Source: Phycisphaerales bacterium
GTDB taxonomy: Bacteria; Planctomycetota; Phycisphaerae; Sedimentisphaerales; Anaerobacaceae
DNA: 48,178 bases
NCBI GenBank assembly: GCA_020352215.1
Contig: CP070675.1
Span: forward strand, 5,924,877 to 5,973,054
Reading direction: 5' to 3'
A model generated the notes under the pieces. The model saw only the letters and a program-made list of their open reading frames with translations. It did no database searches and was not told the origin of the DNA. Position numbers and translations under genes: made by a program. Shown here one piece after another: positions 8,186-17,700 of the stretch; within the stretch, counting starts at the first letter, position 1, and every line of letters starts with the position of its first letter.

Positions 8186-10924
8186 TCACGGTCCCGGCCA
8201 CAGTTGCTGCTCAAGCCACGTTTCGGCCAAAACGGCGAAATCCATGAAGTTGACGGTCCGGGAGCCTTCTGCCTCGGCGCCATACAGTTCAGCGGCGGTA
8301 AGCAGCGGCCGGTCAAACACGTATGTGCTCGAATTATGCGCGGCAAGGCCCGATACGTCATCGAAATCATAGTAGACTAGCATCTTATCAGTAGGCTCAA
8401 CTCCACCGGCCACCCCGGCCAGGAACTTGATCTCGGCTGCCGACAGGGCGTAGTCATAGACGCGGAACTCATCAAAGCTCCCTGGCATGAAGGGGCTATT
8501 GCCGGCGTTCCAGCTTCCTAAGTTTACACTTCTGGCGCTACCATAGTGCCTCGGGCGATCGACGAACTCGTGTATCAGAGTCCCATCGGCGTAAAACTCG
8601 CCATTGCACGTGTCCGTGCCTGTATCACGCAGCACGAAGGCCAGGTGGTGCCAGGTGTTAGGAACTGCCCCTATATAGTCCGGAGAGTAATCTTCAGACG
8701 CGGTACCTATAAACTGGACCCTTACACTGCTTAGTCCGTGAGTCCGGAAGTATATGCGGTAAGGATGAGGGACATCGTCCTCATCCCGGAAGCAGAAGAT
8801 ATAGGGGTCGGACTCAGGGAACTCCCTAATCTTCAACCACAACGAGATTGTCTTATCATGGAAATTGCTGAACTCAGTGTCATTAATATCGACCCAGTCG
8901 TCAACGCCATCGAGCCATAGAGTTCCTCCGCGGACGGGATCGTTGACCCACTGCGAATCATCGCCCGCAAAGTTCTCCAATACGCCGTCGCTGCCAACGG
9001 CGAGATAATCGCCGTCGAGCCAGTCACCTGCCATTATGCCAAGGTCGTCGTGATCGACATCGCAGTCATCGTCCAAGTCTGCCTCGGGCTGCAAGAGCGA
9101 GATAAGGCATCTGGCAGGATACAACCGGAGATCGTCGAAGTATACGAAACCGTCGCCGCCTGGGGTCGCACTGCCCTCGTTCCCGAATCCAATAGCCAGC
9201 ATATTGACATTGGTCAAGCTCACGCCAAACGCCGCGAGGTCAATATTCCATTCGTGCCACTCCGCTTCCTTTATGTCGTCCATATCACCGCTATAGGGGA
9301 TTCTCACGCCGTTGAGTTTGACGTACATCTGCTCGGTGGCGTTGGCATCGTTGTCCGGATCGCCGTAGAACCACACCACCAGAGCTTTGACACCGGCAGC
9401 TGCCCAGTCTGAGCCAATCACCAAATGGGACGTATCAGCTCTAATCTCTGAATAGAGCGCTGTATCATCACCAAACACGTTCGTACCGTCGTTGTCGTAG
9501 ATGAGCTTCAGTGACTGGCCCCCTCCGTGGACTATGCCGGTGTTGGGATCAACTACTGAGCCTGATCCGTTACCTGCCACCACCGAGGGCTGTGTCCAGC
9601 CCGCACCGTCTTTCCACGTATACCACATCCTGCTGCCCGGTGGAGGAGGTGGCCCAGGTGTCGCGGCGTCACCGTAAGAGTCCATGTCGTCCACAACAGC
9701 ATAGTCAGCCACCGTGAACTCCCAGACAGTACCTTTCCACGGACTGCCGGCCGGCGCCCAGGCATTGTCGTTAAACTCGTCTATCCGCCAATAGTACGTT
9801 TGGCCCAAATCAAGCATGCCGGGATTGTAGCTCTCCGGATTCTGGTTGCCCTTGAACACCGTCCACAGTCCAGGCGTGTTGTCGGCATCGTTCACATCGT
9901 CCTTGTCGGTGCCGAAATAAACATCGTGCGACACCGCATATTCCCCGGACTTCCAGGTAAGAGTAGGACCGGTCATCGTCCACGGCACCGTTGAATAATT
10001 GGACGGACTGGGATTCCATGCAAGTTCCGGATCGGCCAGACCGGCCGTTACATATGTCTGATCTGTGCCAGCGTCATACTCCACCACGACCTTTCCCAGG
10101 CCGCCGTGGGCAACGATCCAGCCATTGCTGATATATTCGTTTACTATTTCCGAGTAGTCTTCAGGCAATATCAGCGTGCCTTCGGTGATATCTATTAGGA
10201 GATCCCCGCGAATACCATCAGCCGGATCGCGGAGATTGCCGGCGGTGATAGTCCCACCATACAGATATAAGCGGCCGATACCGGTGCTTTCCTGCGCCAA
10301 TTTGATGTTATCTTCAACGTTGATAACACCGCCCGTGATTGTGACAATACCTGTACCGTATTTACCAATCTCAAAGTCGTCTGATCCGTATCCGTCGACA
10401 TTTAGAGTTCCACCATGCACATATATATAACCAATGCCGCTGCTATTCTTCCCACACTCGAGTTTATCAGAGGCGGTCATCTCGCCGCCCGTTATAATAA
10501 CAGTACCATTGCCATTTATACCAATCCACAGTCTTCCATTGCCACTGGTGCTTACGCTTCCACCGCTCATATGAAAAACACCATTGCTGTCTGACGGCTC
10601 GCCTACACGAATATGTCCGCCCGAAGTAAGGGTTCCACCAGTCATATTCAAGTAGCACGGCGCACTATTGCGGCTGACGTACAGAGTCCCGCACTCGGCG
10701 CTCGTCGCCTCGTCAATAAGGCAATTGGCGTCCGGGATGTCAATCACGGCAGCATCGTCGCTCGTAGGCAACACATCTGGGAACCAATTGTCCGGGTTAC
10801 TCCAGAGTAGATCGCCGCCACCACCGTCCCATTCAGCCGTCGCCCCCGAGCAATGGCCTGCAACTACCAACACTAAAATGGACGCCACTAAAGAAGCGAG
10901 TCTTCTACGTGTAATATCTCTCAT
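8186..10924 (-). CDS. Large secreted multi-module protein: GG-repeat, FN3-like, CBM-like, LamG, dockerin-like
   Basis: About 912 residues from the ATG at 10924. A GAAGGAG ribosome site lies 9 bases upstream; a GTG six bases earlier would be too close to it. Module order: signal peptide (ends HCSGATA); an autotransporter-like beta-repeat region (about 30-300) with recurring MTGGTL, ITGGEM, VHGGTL, ITGGVI and LYGGTI; a fibronectin-like module (about 300-400) with SHDVYFGTD and TYYWRIDEF; a beta-sandwich opening VADYAVVDDMDSYGD and closing FDDLRLYPARC (about 400-600); a dockerin-like half (ADLDDDCDVDHDDLGIM); a LamG domain (LWLDGVDDWVDI ... SFDEFRVYDYAL); and a second dockerin-like half ending LWPGP at the stop. 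No catalytic motif is visible. A role in carbohydrate binding or as a cell-surface scaffold is inferred. It shares modules with the proteins at 11216-12139 and 14773-18492. Confidence 0.87.
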   Translation of the reverse strand: MRDITRRRLASLVASILVLVVAGHCSGATAEWDGGGGDLLWSNPDNWFPDVLPTSDDAAVIDIPDANCLIDEATSAECGTLYVSRNSAPCYLNMTGGTLTSGGHIRVGEPSDSNGVFHMSGGSVSTSGNGRLWIGINGNGTVIITGGEMTASDKLECGKNSSGIGYIYVHGGTLNVDGYGSDDFEIGKYGTGIVTITGGVINVEDNIKLAQESTGIGRLYLYGGTITAGNLRDPADGIRGDLLIDITEGTLILPEDYSEIVNEYISNGWIVAHGGLGKVVVEYDAGTDQTYVTAGLADPELAWNPSPSNYSTVPWTMTGPTLTWKSGEYAVSHDVYFGTDKDDVNDADNTPGLWTVFKGNQNPESYNPGMLDLGQTYYWRIDEFNDNAWAPAGSPWKGTVWEFTVADYAVVDDMDSYGDAATPGPPPPPGSRMWYTWKDGAGWTQPSVVAGNGSGSVVDPNTGIVHGGGQSLKLIYDNDGTNVFGDDTALYSEIRADTSHLVIGSDWAAAGVKALVVWFYGDPDNDANATEQMYVKLNGVRIPYSGDMDDIKEAEWHEWNIDLAAFGVSLTNVNMLAIGFGNEGSATPGGDGFVYFDDLRLYPARCLISLLQPEADLDDDCDVDHDDLGIMAGDWLDGDYLAVGSDGVLENFAGDDSQWVNDPVRGGTLWLDGVDDWVDINDTEFSNFHDKTISLWLKIREFPESDPYIFCFRDEDDVPHPYRIYFRTHGLSSVRVQFIGTASEDYSPDYIGAVPNTWHHLAFVLRDTGTDTCNGEFYADGTLIHEFVDRPRHYGSARSVNLGSWNAGNSPFMPGSFDEFRVYDYALSAAEIKFLAGVAGGVEPTDKMLVYYDFDDVSGLAAHNSSTYVFDRPLLTAAELYGAEAEGSRTVNFMDFAVLAETWLEQQLWPGP

Positions 10925-11215
10925 GACCACGGTCTCCTTCGCAAAGACGACTACCCCCGCAGGCTGATGTATAAAACAGTACCCTCATTTTGTTAGGGAC
11001 TCTTCACTGCTATCGTTTGTATTTGGCCAGACGGTGCACACACACCTGTTCGGCCGAGGATATTCCGCGGCAAACGCCCACTTCCAAAAGCGCGCGTTGC
11101 TGAGGCTCAGACATATCGCCCAGCTTCCAGAGGCCCGATCCGTCACCTGTGCCTCAGGCCGGCCACAAGTCTACCAAACCACACCCATGCTGGATATGGT
11201 CTGAGATTGTTCTTT

Positions 11216-12139
11216 CTAAGAGCGCCGTCTTCTGAACGCGACCAATCCGCCCAGTCCGAACAAAAGCAGTGTAGCCGGCTCAGGTATCAGCATTATGTCA
11301 TTACCACCTACACCACCTACATAAGTCAGGTTGTAAACAGTGGTGTCCAGCGTCACACCAGTTCCTTCCGGCATACCGTCGAAAATGCCGTTTACAGGAT
11401 TGTCACCCAGGTTCTCGACAAGGAGGTAGGTGGGACTTAGATCTGCATCGCCTATGCCCAGCAAATCGACGATCAGGGTAGCCGTAGAGTCATCACCAGC
11501 TGGATCAAGAAATACATCATTGACCTGAATCGGAGTTACGCCAAGCCCGTCAATTAGGAATTCGAGGGTGCCAGTGGCGGCCCTGCTGGCCTCTCTGCCG
11601 CCGACACGCAAGCTTCCCATCTGAATTACAGAGCCGCTGCCTGACACAGTGAACTTACCCATGCCGCCTCGGTCTCCTAAAGTCAGGTGGCCATCGCCTT
11701 CGCCGACGTCGTATGTAAGGGTCCCACCGCTGATTGTATACAAACCATCTGAGCCACCACTGTCACCAATAACGAGTCTGCTGTCGTCTCTTCCCGTTTG
11801 AAGGCTTACAAGTCCACCTGTCTGCTCCACGTAGCCGGGGTTGCTGGCGCCGACACGCATCCAGCCCGCGCCAAGAAGTTCTGCTCCATCTTCAACTATC
11901 AGAGTCGCTCCTTCGTACACTCTCATTCTCCGACCGACGCCCCAGTCTCCTGTACTGGTATTCAGCGTACAAATCGTCTCATCACCTCTGACTTTGACCT
12001 CCTCTTCACCGGTCGGAACATACCCCTGGCTCCATATTTCAGCGTTTGACCAATTGCCTACGCCACTGAAATCATTGGATGCAAACACACTACCGCTCAA
12101 GAAACACACCAGCAACACAACCAAACCTAATCTTTTCAT
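11216..12139 (-). CDS. PEP-CTERM sorted exported protein
   Basis: 307 residues. Two ATGs are in tandem (12142 and 12139). GGAAGGAG sits 7 bases before the second, so 12139 was chosen; the frame extends further upstream but lies within the promoter zone. A signal peptide (MKRLGLVVLLVCFLSGSVFA) is followed by a beta-repeat region with NWSNAEIWSQGYVP, TGGLVSL and ISGGTLTYD, similar in style to the N-terminal module of the 912-residue neighbour. The C-terminus is a textbook PEP-CTERM tag: PEPATLLLF, a hydrophobic helix, then FRRRRS at the end. Such proteins are cut and anchored or released by exosortase in the envelope. No exosortase gene lies in this window. A predicted promoter lies 108 bases upstream. 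Confidence 0.92.
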   Translation of the reverse strand: MKRLGLVVLLVCFLSGSVFASNDFSGVGNWSNAEIWSQGYVPTGEEEVKVRGDETICTLNTSTGDWGVGRRMRVYEGATLIVEDGAELLGAGWMRVGASNPGYVEQTGGLVSLQTGRDDSRLVIGDSGGSDGLYTISGGTLTYDVGEGDGHLTLGDRGGMGKFTVSGSGSVIQMGSLRVGGREASRAATGTLEFLIDGLGVTPIQVNDVFLDPAGDDSTATLIVDLLGIGDADLSPTYLLVENLGDNPVNGIFDGMPEGTGVTLDTTVYNLTYVGGVGGNDIMLIPEPATLLLFGLGGLVAFRRRRS

Positions 12140-12246
12140 CATCTCTCTCCTTCCCAAAACCTGTGAACATGCATGCGCACACCTGACACACTGGCCAGTG
12201 CACATAACGCCAAACACCCTACATCTCCTAACTTGGCCAATATCCC

Positions 12247-12275
12247 ATTGTAGCACAAGACGCCACGCGAAACAA
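12247..12275 (-). promoter_or_regulatory. Predicted promoter of the PEP-CTERM gene
   Basis: On the minus strand, TTGTTT (12270-12275), a 17-base spacer and TACAAT (12247-12252). It supports the start at 12139 over more distal in-frame starts, because a start at 12292 would lie upstream of this promoter. Confidence 0.55.
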
Positions 12276-12721
12276 CCAGTTTGTGCCGACAAATGCGGAA
12301 TAATTCTCGTGCGAAAGCCGGGTCGCCATCGCCCTCAGGTTCGCCATGCTGACGCTATAAATTGTTTTCTAAAAGGGCTTTAAGGGTAATTGCTCCTGAT
12401 TTCGGCCTGAGAGTGTCCTGGCGAACGACACCGTTACCCGACCAATCTCCCCGTTTTTACGGCCAAAACCCCAACAGCGGCCATCGAAATGCAATTTTTC
12501 CAAGATTCTCCGAAGAAATCGGGCTTCTGCCCACAGACAAGGCGTATCGTTGTTATTGTCGCCAAGAGTATCTCCTGTTGGGTGAACCTCTGCTAATTGT
12601 ATAGACCAGAACCAGAGGCCCCTTAGGCAAATCCGTCGCCAAGGATTCCACAACTGCGGCGAGCGGAGGCCATGTCCTGACAGAAACCCTCACTGTTGAG
12701 CCATCAATGAGGATTATGCAA
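12276..12721. other. Intergenic region between the PEP-CTERM gene and tRNA-Pro
   Basis: No supported gene. Overlapping open frames on both strands of up to about 94 codons lack signal, domain or ribosome site. Apart from the downstream end of the tRNA transcript, nothing recognisable is seen. Confidence 0.4.
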
Positions 12722-12796
<75 letters not shown>

Positions 12797-12930
12797 GAAA
12801 GGCCAAGAACAGACACCAGAAACGGCATTCTACAAAAGCCAGTCGCCCATTGCAATACCCTCGCATCAGCCAACCGAATGCGAGATTGCCTTCCGGCCAC
12901 CACGGCACGGTCGCTGCGGGCAAAAAGCGC

Positions 12931-12959
12931 TTGCATGCCTGCGGCAATTAGGATACAAT
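12931..12959 (+). promoter_or_regulatory. Predicted promoter of the HTH membrane protein gene
   Basis: TTGCAT (12931-12936), a 17-base spacer and TACAAT (12954-12959), about 66 bases before the ATG at 13026. An AGGAG ribosome site follows at 13011-13015. Confidence 0.55.
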
Positions 12960-13025
12960 AACAGGGGTGGAAATCTGCTTGGGGAACTGAACGCCGCAGT
13001 AGCGGCCCATAGGAGTAAGGTGATT

Positions 13026-14387
13026 ATGGCTGGCATGTTTTATTCATTAGAAGAGACGGCCAAGAGACTCAACAAGACCGAGGAGCAAGTCACGGAATTG
13101 GCCAAAGAAGGCAAATTGCGCGAGTTTCGTGACGGGCCCAATTTGCTCTTTAAGGTTGATGAGGTCGAGGCATTGATGTCCGATACAACTTTAGCGGCGG
13201 CAAAGGAGGCTGAACCTACTGTGGAGCAGCCAACAGATTTGGAACAGCCGGTGGAGTTGGAGCAACCTGCCGAACCCGTAGAAGTGACAGAGCCGGAAGA
13301 ACCGGTCGAGTTGGAGCCATCTGCCGAGCCCGTGGCTGCGGCGGAGCCCGAGCAGGCGCCCGAACTCGAAGAGCCTGCAGAGTTGGAGCCACCTGCCGTG
13401 CCAACGGGAGAGATCGAGCCTCCAGAGGAAGTGACACCGGAACCGTCGATCGAGTTCGAACCGACCGCCGAACCAGCCGAGGCAACAGACTCTTCGCTAA
13501 TACCGGAAATGGAGCTGCCCGCGGAGTCGGATCAGATAGCCAAAACTGAGGGGACGCCCGAACCGGAAGAGCTGCCCGAGCCTGAGTTTGAAGTAGAGGA
13601 TGTGGGCATAGATGAAGATGAGATTTCACTGGTACCGGAAACCGGCATCGCCGCCGGAGAAACAGACCTGACCAACATGGACACCGCTTTGACCGGCGAA
13701 GGCATCAGCGTCCTCGGAGAAACCGATAAGGACTACGCGGTGACAGACGATTCGATGTCGGAAACGGTAGGCCCGACAGGTACGACGAGTGAGGCGTCCC
13801 TGGAGGAGATCGAAGGGGACGTCAACCTGGACAGCTTTGGCAGCGGCTCCGGCTTGTTGGACCTGTCACTGCAGGCCGATGACACTTCACTGGGCGGCAT
13901 CCTTGACGAGATTTACACCACCGAGGGTGGCCAAGAAGGTCAGGAGCCTGCCGAACCGGAGCCGGACGCCGGAATGGCCGCCGAGGCCGAACAGATCATT
14001 CCGGAAGAGGACCTGGCAGCTCCGCAGGTGGTACCGGACGTGCGCGTTATGCCGCGCGCGATGGTCGAGGTGGCACCGGACACACAGAGCAACACGTTCG
14101 GGATACTGCTTTTCTTGCCTTTGCTCGTGCTTCTGTATACGGCCATTGTCACCATCGCAGCGCAAAGGGGCGTGATACCTTCCATTCTGACCTCGGTACA
14201 GGGCGTAATCTGGTACATAATGATCGGCGCCGTCGTTGTGGCGGGCCTGGTTGTAGGTGCTGCTTTCATGCTCGGTGGTGACTTCGCCAAAGCGGGCAAG
14301 AAGGAAAAGAAGCCCAAAAAGCCAAAGAAGCCGAAAAAAGCCAAGAAGGGAAAAGAGCTTCCGCCCGCGCCGGAAGAGGACATCTGA
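13026..14387 (+). CDS. Helix-turn-helix protein with acidic linker, two TM helices and Lys/Pro tail
   Basis: 453 residues from the ATG at 13026; a GTG two codons earlier is possible, but AGGAG spacing favours the ATG. Residues about 4-52 (FYSLEETAKRLNKTEEQV ... FKVDEVEALM) form an excisionase/MerR-like winged HTH of the kind used to bind DNA. Then come about 290 residues very rich in Glu, Pro and Ala with repeated EPVE/EPAE/ELEPP units, surely disordered. Two hydrophobic helices follow (about 357-380 and 393-416). The C-terminus has a KKPKKPKKPKKAKK run and a short acidic end. No enzyme motif is present. The topology suggests both ends lie in the cytoplasm, tethering an HTH to the membrane. 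This architecture recurs in planctomycetes, to my knowledge without an assigned function; roles in chromosome anchoring or signalling would be guesses. Confidence 0.85.
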   Translation: MAGMFYSLEETAKRLNKTEEQVTELAKEGKLREFRDGPNLLFKVDEVEALMSDTTLAAAKEAEPTVEQPTDLEQPVELEQPAEPVEVTEPEEPVELEPSAEPVAAAEPEQAPELEEPAELEPPAVPTGEIEPPEEVTPEPSIEFEPTAEPAEATDSSLIPEMELPAESDQIAKTEGTPEPEELPEPEFEVEDVGIDEDEISLVPETGIAAGETDLTNMDTALTGEGISVLGETDKDYAVTDDSMSETVGPTGTTSEASLEEIEGDVNLDSFGSGSGLLDLSLQADDTSLGGILDEIYTTEGGQEGQEPAEPEPDAGMAAEAEQIIPEEDLAAPQVVPDVRVMPRAMVEVAPDTQSNTFGILLFLPLLVLLYTAIVTIAAQRGVIPSILTSVQGVIWYIMIGAVVVAGLVVGAAFMLGGDFAKAGKKEKKPKKPKKPKKAKKGKELPPAPEEDI

Positions 14388-14695
14388 GGATTGGCTTCAG
14401 GGTTTGATTCTTGTCGAGCGATCCTTGGCAAATAGGGCCGCTTCGTCACAGGAACAGCCCCATTTGGGCCGTACACCCCAAGTCCTACCGTTACAGGGCT
14501 TCCTTCCACAAACGCCCGTTGCGATCCAGGCGGGATTGCATGCCATGCACAAATCGGTCAGAAGGCCCTGTCATGGCGACGGCTGCCGCCACCCTCTCAT
14601 CTATCGAGGCCGGTCTCAGTAGCACGCTTTACGCCGCCATCTCGCTCACCTGCCATGCAATACACACTGCACGCAGGGCAATGCAAATAGACAAA

Positions 14696-14725
14696 CGGGG
14701 CCCATGCCGATCGGCATAGGCCCCG
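14696..14725 (-). terminator. Strong hairpin, likely terminator of the 1239-residue protein gene
   Basis: A 30-base near-perfect inverted repeat. CGGGGCC (14696-14702) pairs with GGCCCCG (14719-14725), and the inner ATGCCGA/TCGGCAT continues the stem with one C/A mismatch. Read on the minus strand it lies 48 bases after the stop at 14773 and is followed by a T-rich stretch (TTTGTCTATTT). The uridine tract is imperfect. The plus-strand side is A-rich, so termination of the plus-strand gene is less likely. Confidence 0.65.
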
Positions 14726-14772
14726 AAGTAAAACAACATCATCGGCTAACAAGTTAGCCTCGCCGCAAGACT

Positions 14773-17700
14773 CTACGGCGCGGGCCACAACAGCTCATCG
14801 AGCCAACTGTCGCCCAAGATAGTGAAGTCACCAAAGTCGACCGCATCGTCCGCGTTCAGGTCAAACGCCTCGCTAAAGGGCGCGGTTTTCCCCGCAAGCC
14901 AGGCGACCCCAGGCCCGGACACAGCACGGTCGAGGATGCGGAAGTCGTCGATCAGACCCAGATAGTACGCGTCGGCCACATACTGCGACCTGCCAAGCCA
15001 GTTGTTTGTGGTCGGGCCCAGATCGCTCGGGCTGAGCGTCGCTTCAGTATTCTGGGCAACGGCCACGCCATCCTGATACAACGTAATCGTATCGTTGTCC
15101 GCATCTATCGTCACAGCAACATGGTGCCATCCGGTGGGCAGTGTGGCCGGTGCGGTCACCAGCTGTTCTGGCGTCCCGCCGCCCTCGATCGTGATGCCAA
15201 ATCTCATCGGCCCATCGGTCCCCATGCGCGGCGTAAGAAACATGTAGGTCACGGTGTCGTTGCCAAAATCGAAGATGCGCTGCCAACCGCCACCTGCGTT
15301 CGAGAAGTTCGCCCACGCCGCCAAGGTGCAGTTCGTAAGCGACCCGATGAGCGAGCCGATGGGCAACTCCACATAATCATCGACGCCGTCGCACCTGATC
15401 GCCTGGCCGAGGTAACCGGACCCATAAACCGGGGTACCGCCTGGCGTGCCGTGATACCCGCCAACGCTGTCATTAGCATTGCCGTCAAGGGCGTAACGCG
15501 CCACCAGACCCGACGTTCCGGGATCGACCGGCGTCACTAAATGACCGCTCGTAAGCCACTCGTTAACGACTATGTCCAAGTCAAGATAGTTAACCACACA
15601 GTCGTCGTTGAGATCGTTGGCAGGCTTCAGACGGGATGCAACACATCGCGGCCCGTACAGCCTGATATCGTCAACGAATATGTTACCCACACCGCCAGGC
15701 GAAGGACTAACCCTGCTTCCGGCGCCGAAATAAATCTTCTTGATGGACACAAGATTCACAGGCGCGAACTCGCTTAACTCAACAGTGACCTCTTGCCAGT
15801 CGGCTGCCTGAACCAGGCTGGTACTGGTCTCGGGCACGTCTATGCGAGTACCGGCGCTATCTTGCAGGCCCACGTACAGCACCGAAGGAGAATTACCGGC
15901 ATCGCCGTAGACCCACAGCGACAATGACTTCACACCCTTTCTGGTGAAGTCCTGGGCCATGGGGAACTCACGTTCGGCCTCCGAGTAGAACGGGAACGCC
16001 GTGTTGTCCCACCCGAACGGCATGGACTGTGCGTCACCATGGACGATAGTCTGCTCGGCAAACGGGGCGTTGAGGTAGCCTACGGTTGAACCGGTGCCGT
16101 TACCTTGCTTGCCTGGTGGAGGGTCAGTATATCCGAACCCGTCTATCCAAGTCTGGAATATCCGGTCGGGCGAGTAGTCATTGTAGTCCTCGAAGTCATC
16201 CACGATAAGATATTCAGCTACAGTGAAGCTCCAGATTCTGCCCATATTAACAGTTCCACCGCTACTGACCTCATCGATCCGCCAGTAGTAGGTTTTGCCC
16301 TTCTCAAGAGCAGGCGGAATGTAGCTGGCAGCACCTTGTCTGCCTTTATATACGCCGGTAGTGTCGGACGTATCGGCATCGGCCACAGCATCCTCTTCGG
16401 TACCGAAGTAAACATCGTGCTGCACCGCCCCATCTCCCGCCAGCCAGGCCAACTGCGCCGCCATTTCCACATCAGGCACGGACCAGTCGGCCGGCTGCGG
16501 CTTCCATGCGAGTGACGGGTCGCCTCTCATAGTCTCGGCAATATCGGCCTTGGACAGCACACGATTGTAGATGCGGAAATCATCAAGGGAACCGTTGAAG
16601 TACCCATCGGCGACAAATTGCGACCTGCCCAGCCAATTGCTCGATGTATTGCCGAGATCACTGGGCACGGTCGCCGCGGTACCGCTGTCAAGAACCTGGC
16701 CATCGAGGTAGAGCTGCATGCTCCCGCTTGTCACCACCACGGCCACGTGGTGCCAGCCTGTTGGGAGAGTCTCTGGCGCGTTGACCTCAGAGTGGCCTTG
16801 GTCGCCCACCTGTATTGCCGCGTGCATCACGCCCGCAGTGCCCGTGCGGGGACAAAGGAATAGATACGTCGGCGTACCACTGCCGAAATCGAAGATGCGC
16901 TGCCAAGAACCGCCCAGATTGGAGAAATTGACCCATGTTGTAATTGTGGTGCTGTCCATCGACGCTATGACCGCGCCAATGGGCAGATTCACATAACCGT
17001 CTTGTCCCTTAAGCCTCAATGCCCCACCGTCGTAGCCGTCGATCCATTCCGTGCCTCCGCGGATCGCGCCGTGATTGCCCTGGCCGGACCAATCAACAGC
17101 TACACTGCCTTGGCCCTCGTCAAACTTCCACCAGCCAACCAGGCTCGGGTCGGAGACGACTATCTCAGGTATCGTTGTGAAGCTCCAGACCTCGCCAACG
17201 TGTGTGGCCCCGCCATCGTCGGTCTCGTCGATGCGCCAGTAGTACGTTGTTCCCGAACTGAGCGGGCCTGGGTCAAACGTCAGGGTTAGTTCGGTCAGGT
17301 TGCCCTTGAACGTATCCCCGGTGCCGTTTTCTACATCAGCGCGGCTTGTCCCAAAGTATAAGTCGTGGCTGGCTGCATCCACCCCGGGCATCCACGTGAG
17401 GGCAACGTCGGGGTCCTGGAACTTCGCGCCGTCGGGCGGTCCCGGTTGATAAGCGGTCATGGGGGCGGCGGTGAAGCTCCAAACATCGCCAGTGTGGACG
17501 GTTACTCCGTCGGATTCGGTCTCATCGATGCGCCAGTAGTACGTCGTCCCGGGAATAAGACCGGCGACGTGGTAGTAGACAGTCCAAGTTTGGCTCATGA
17601 TGAACTCGGCAGGACCCGGCGACGGATTCGTGCCGAAGTACACATCGTGGGATGCGGCGGTCATGCCCGCCGACCACTGAAACAGCGGATTCTGTACACC

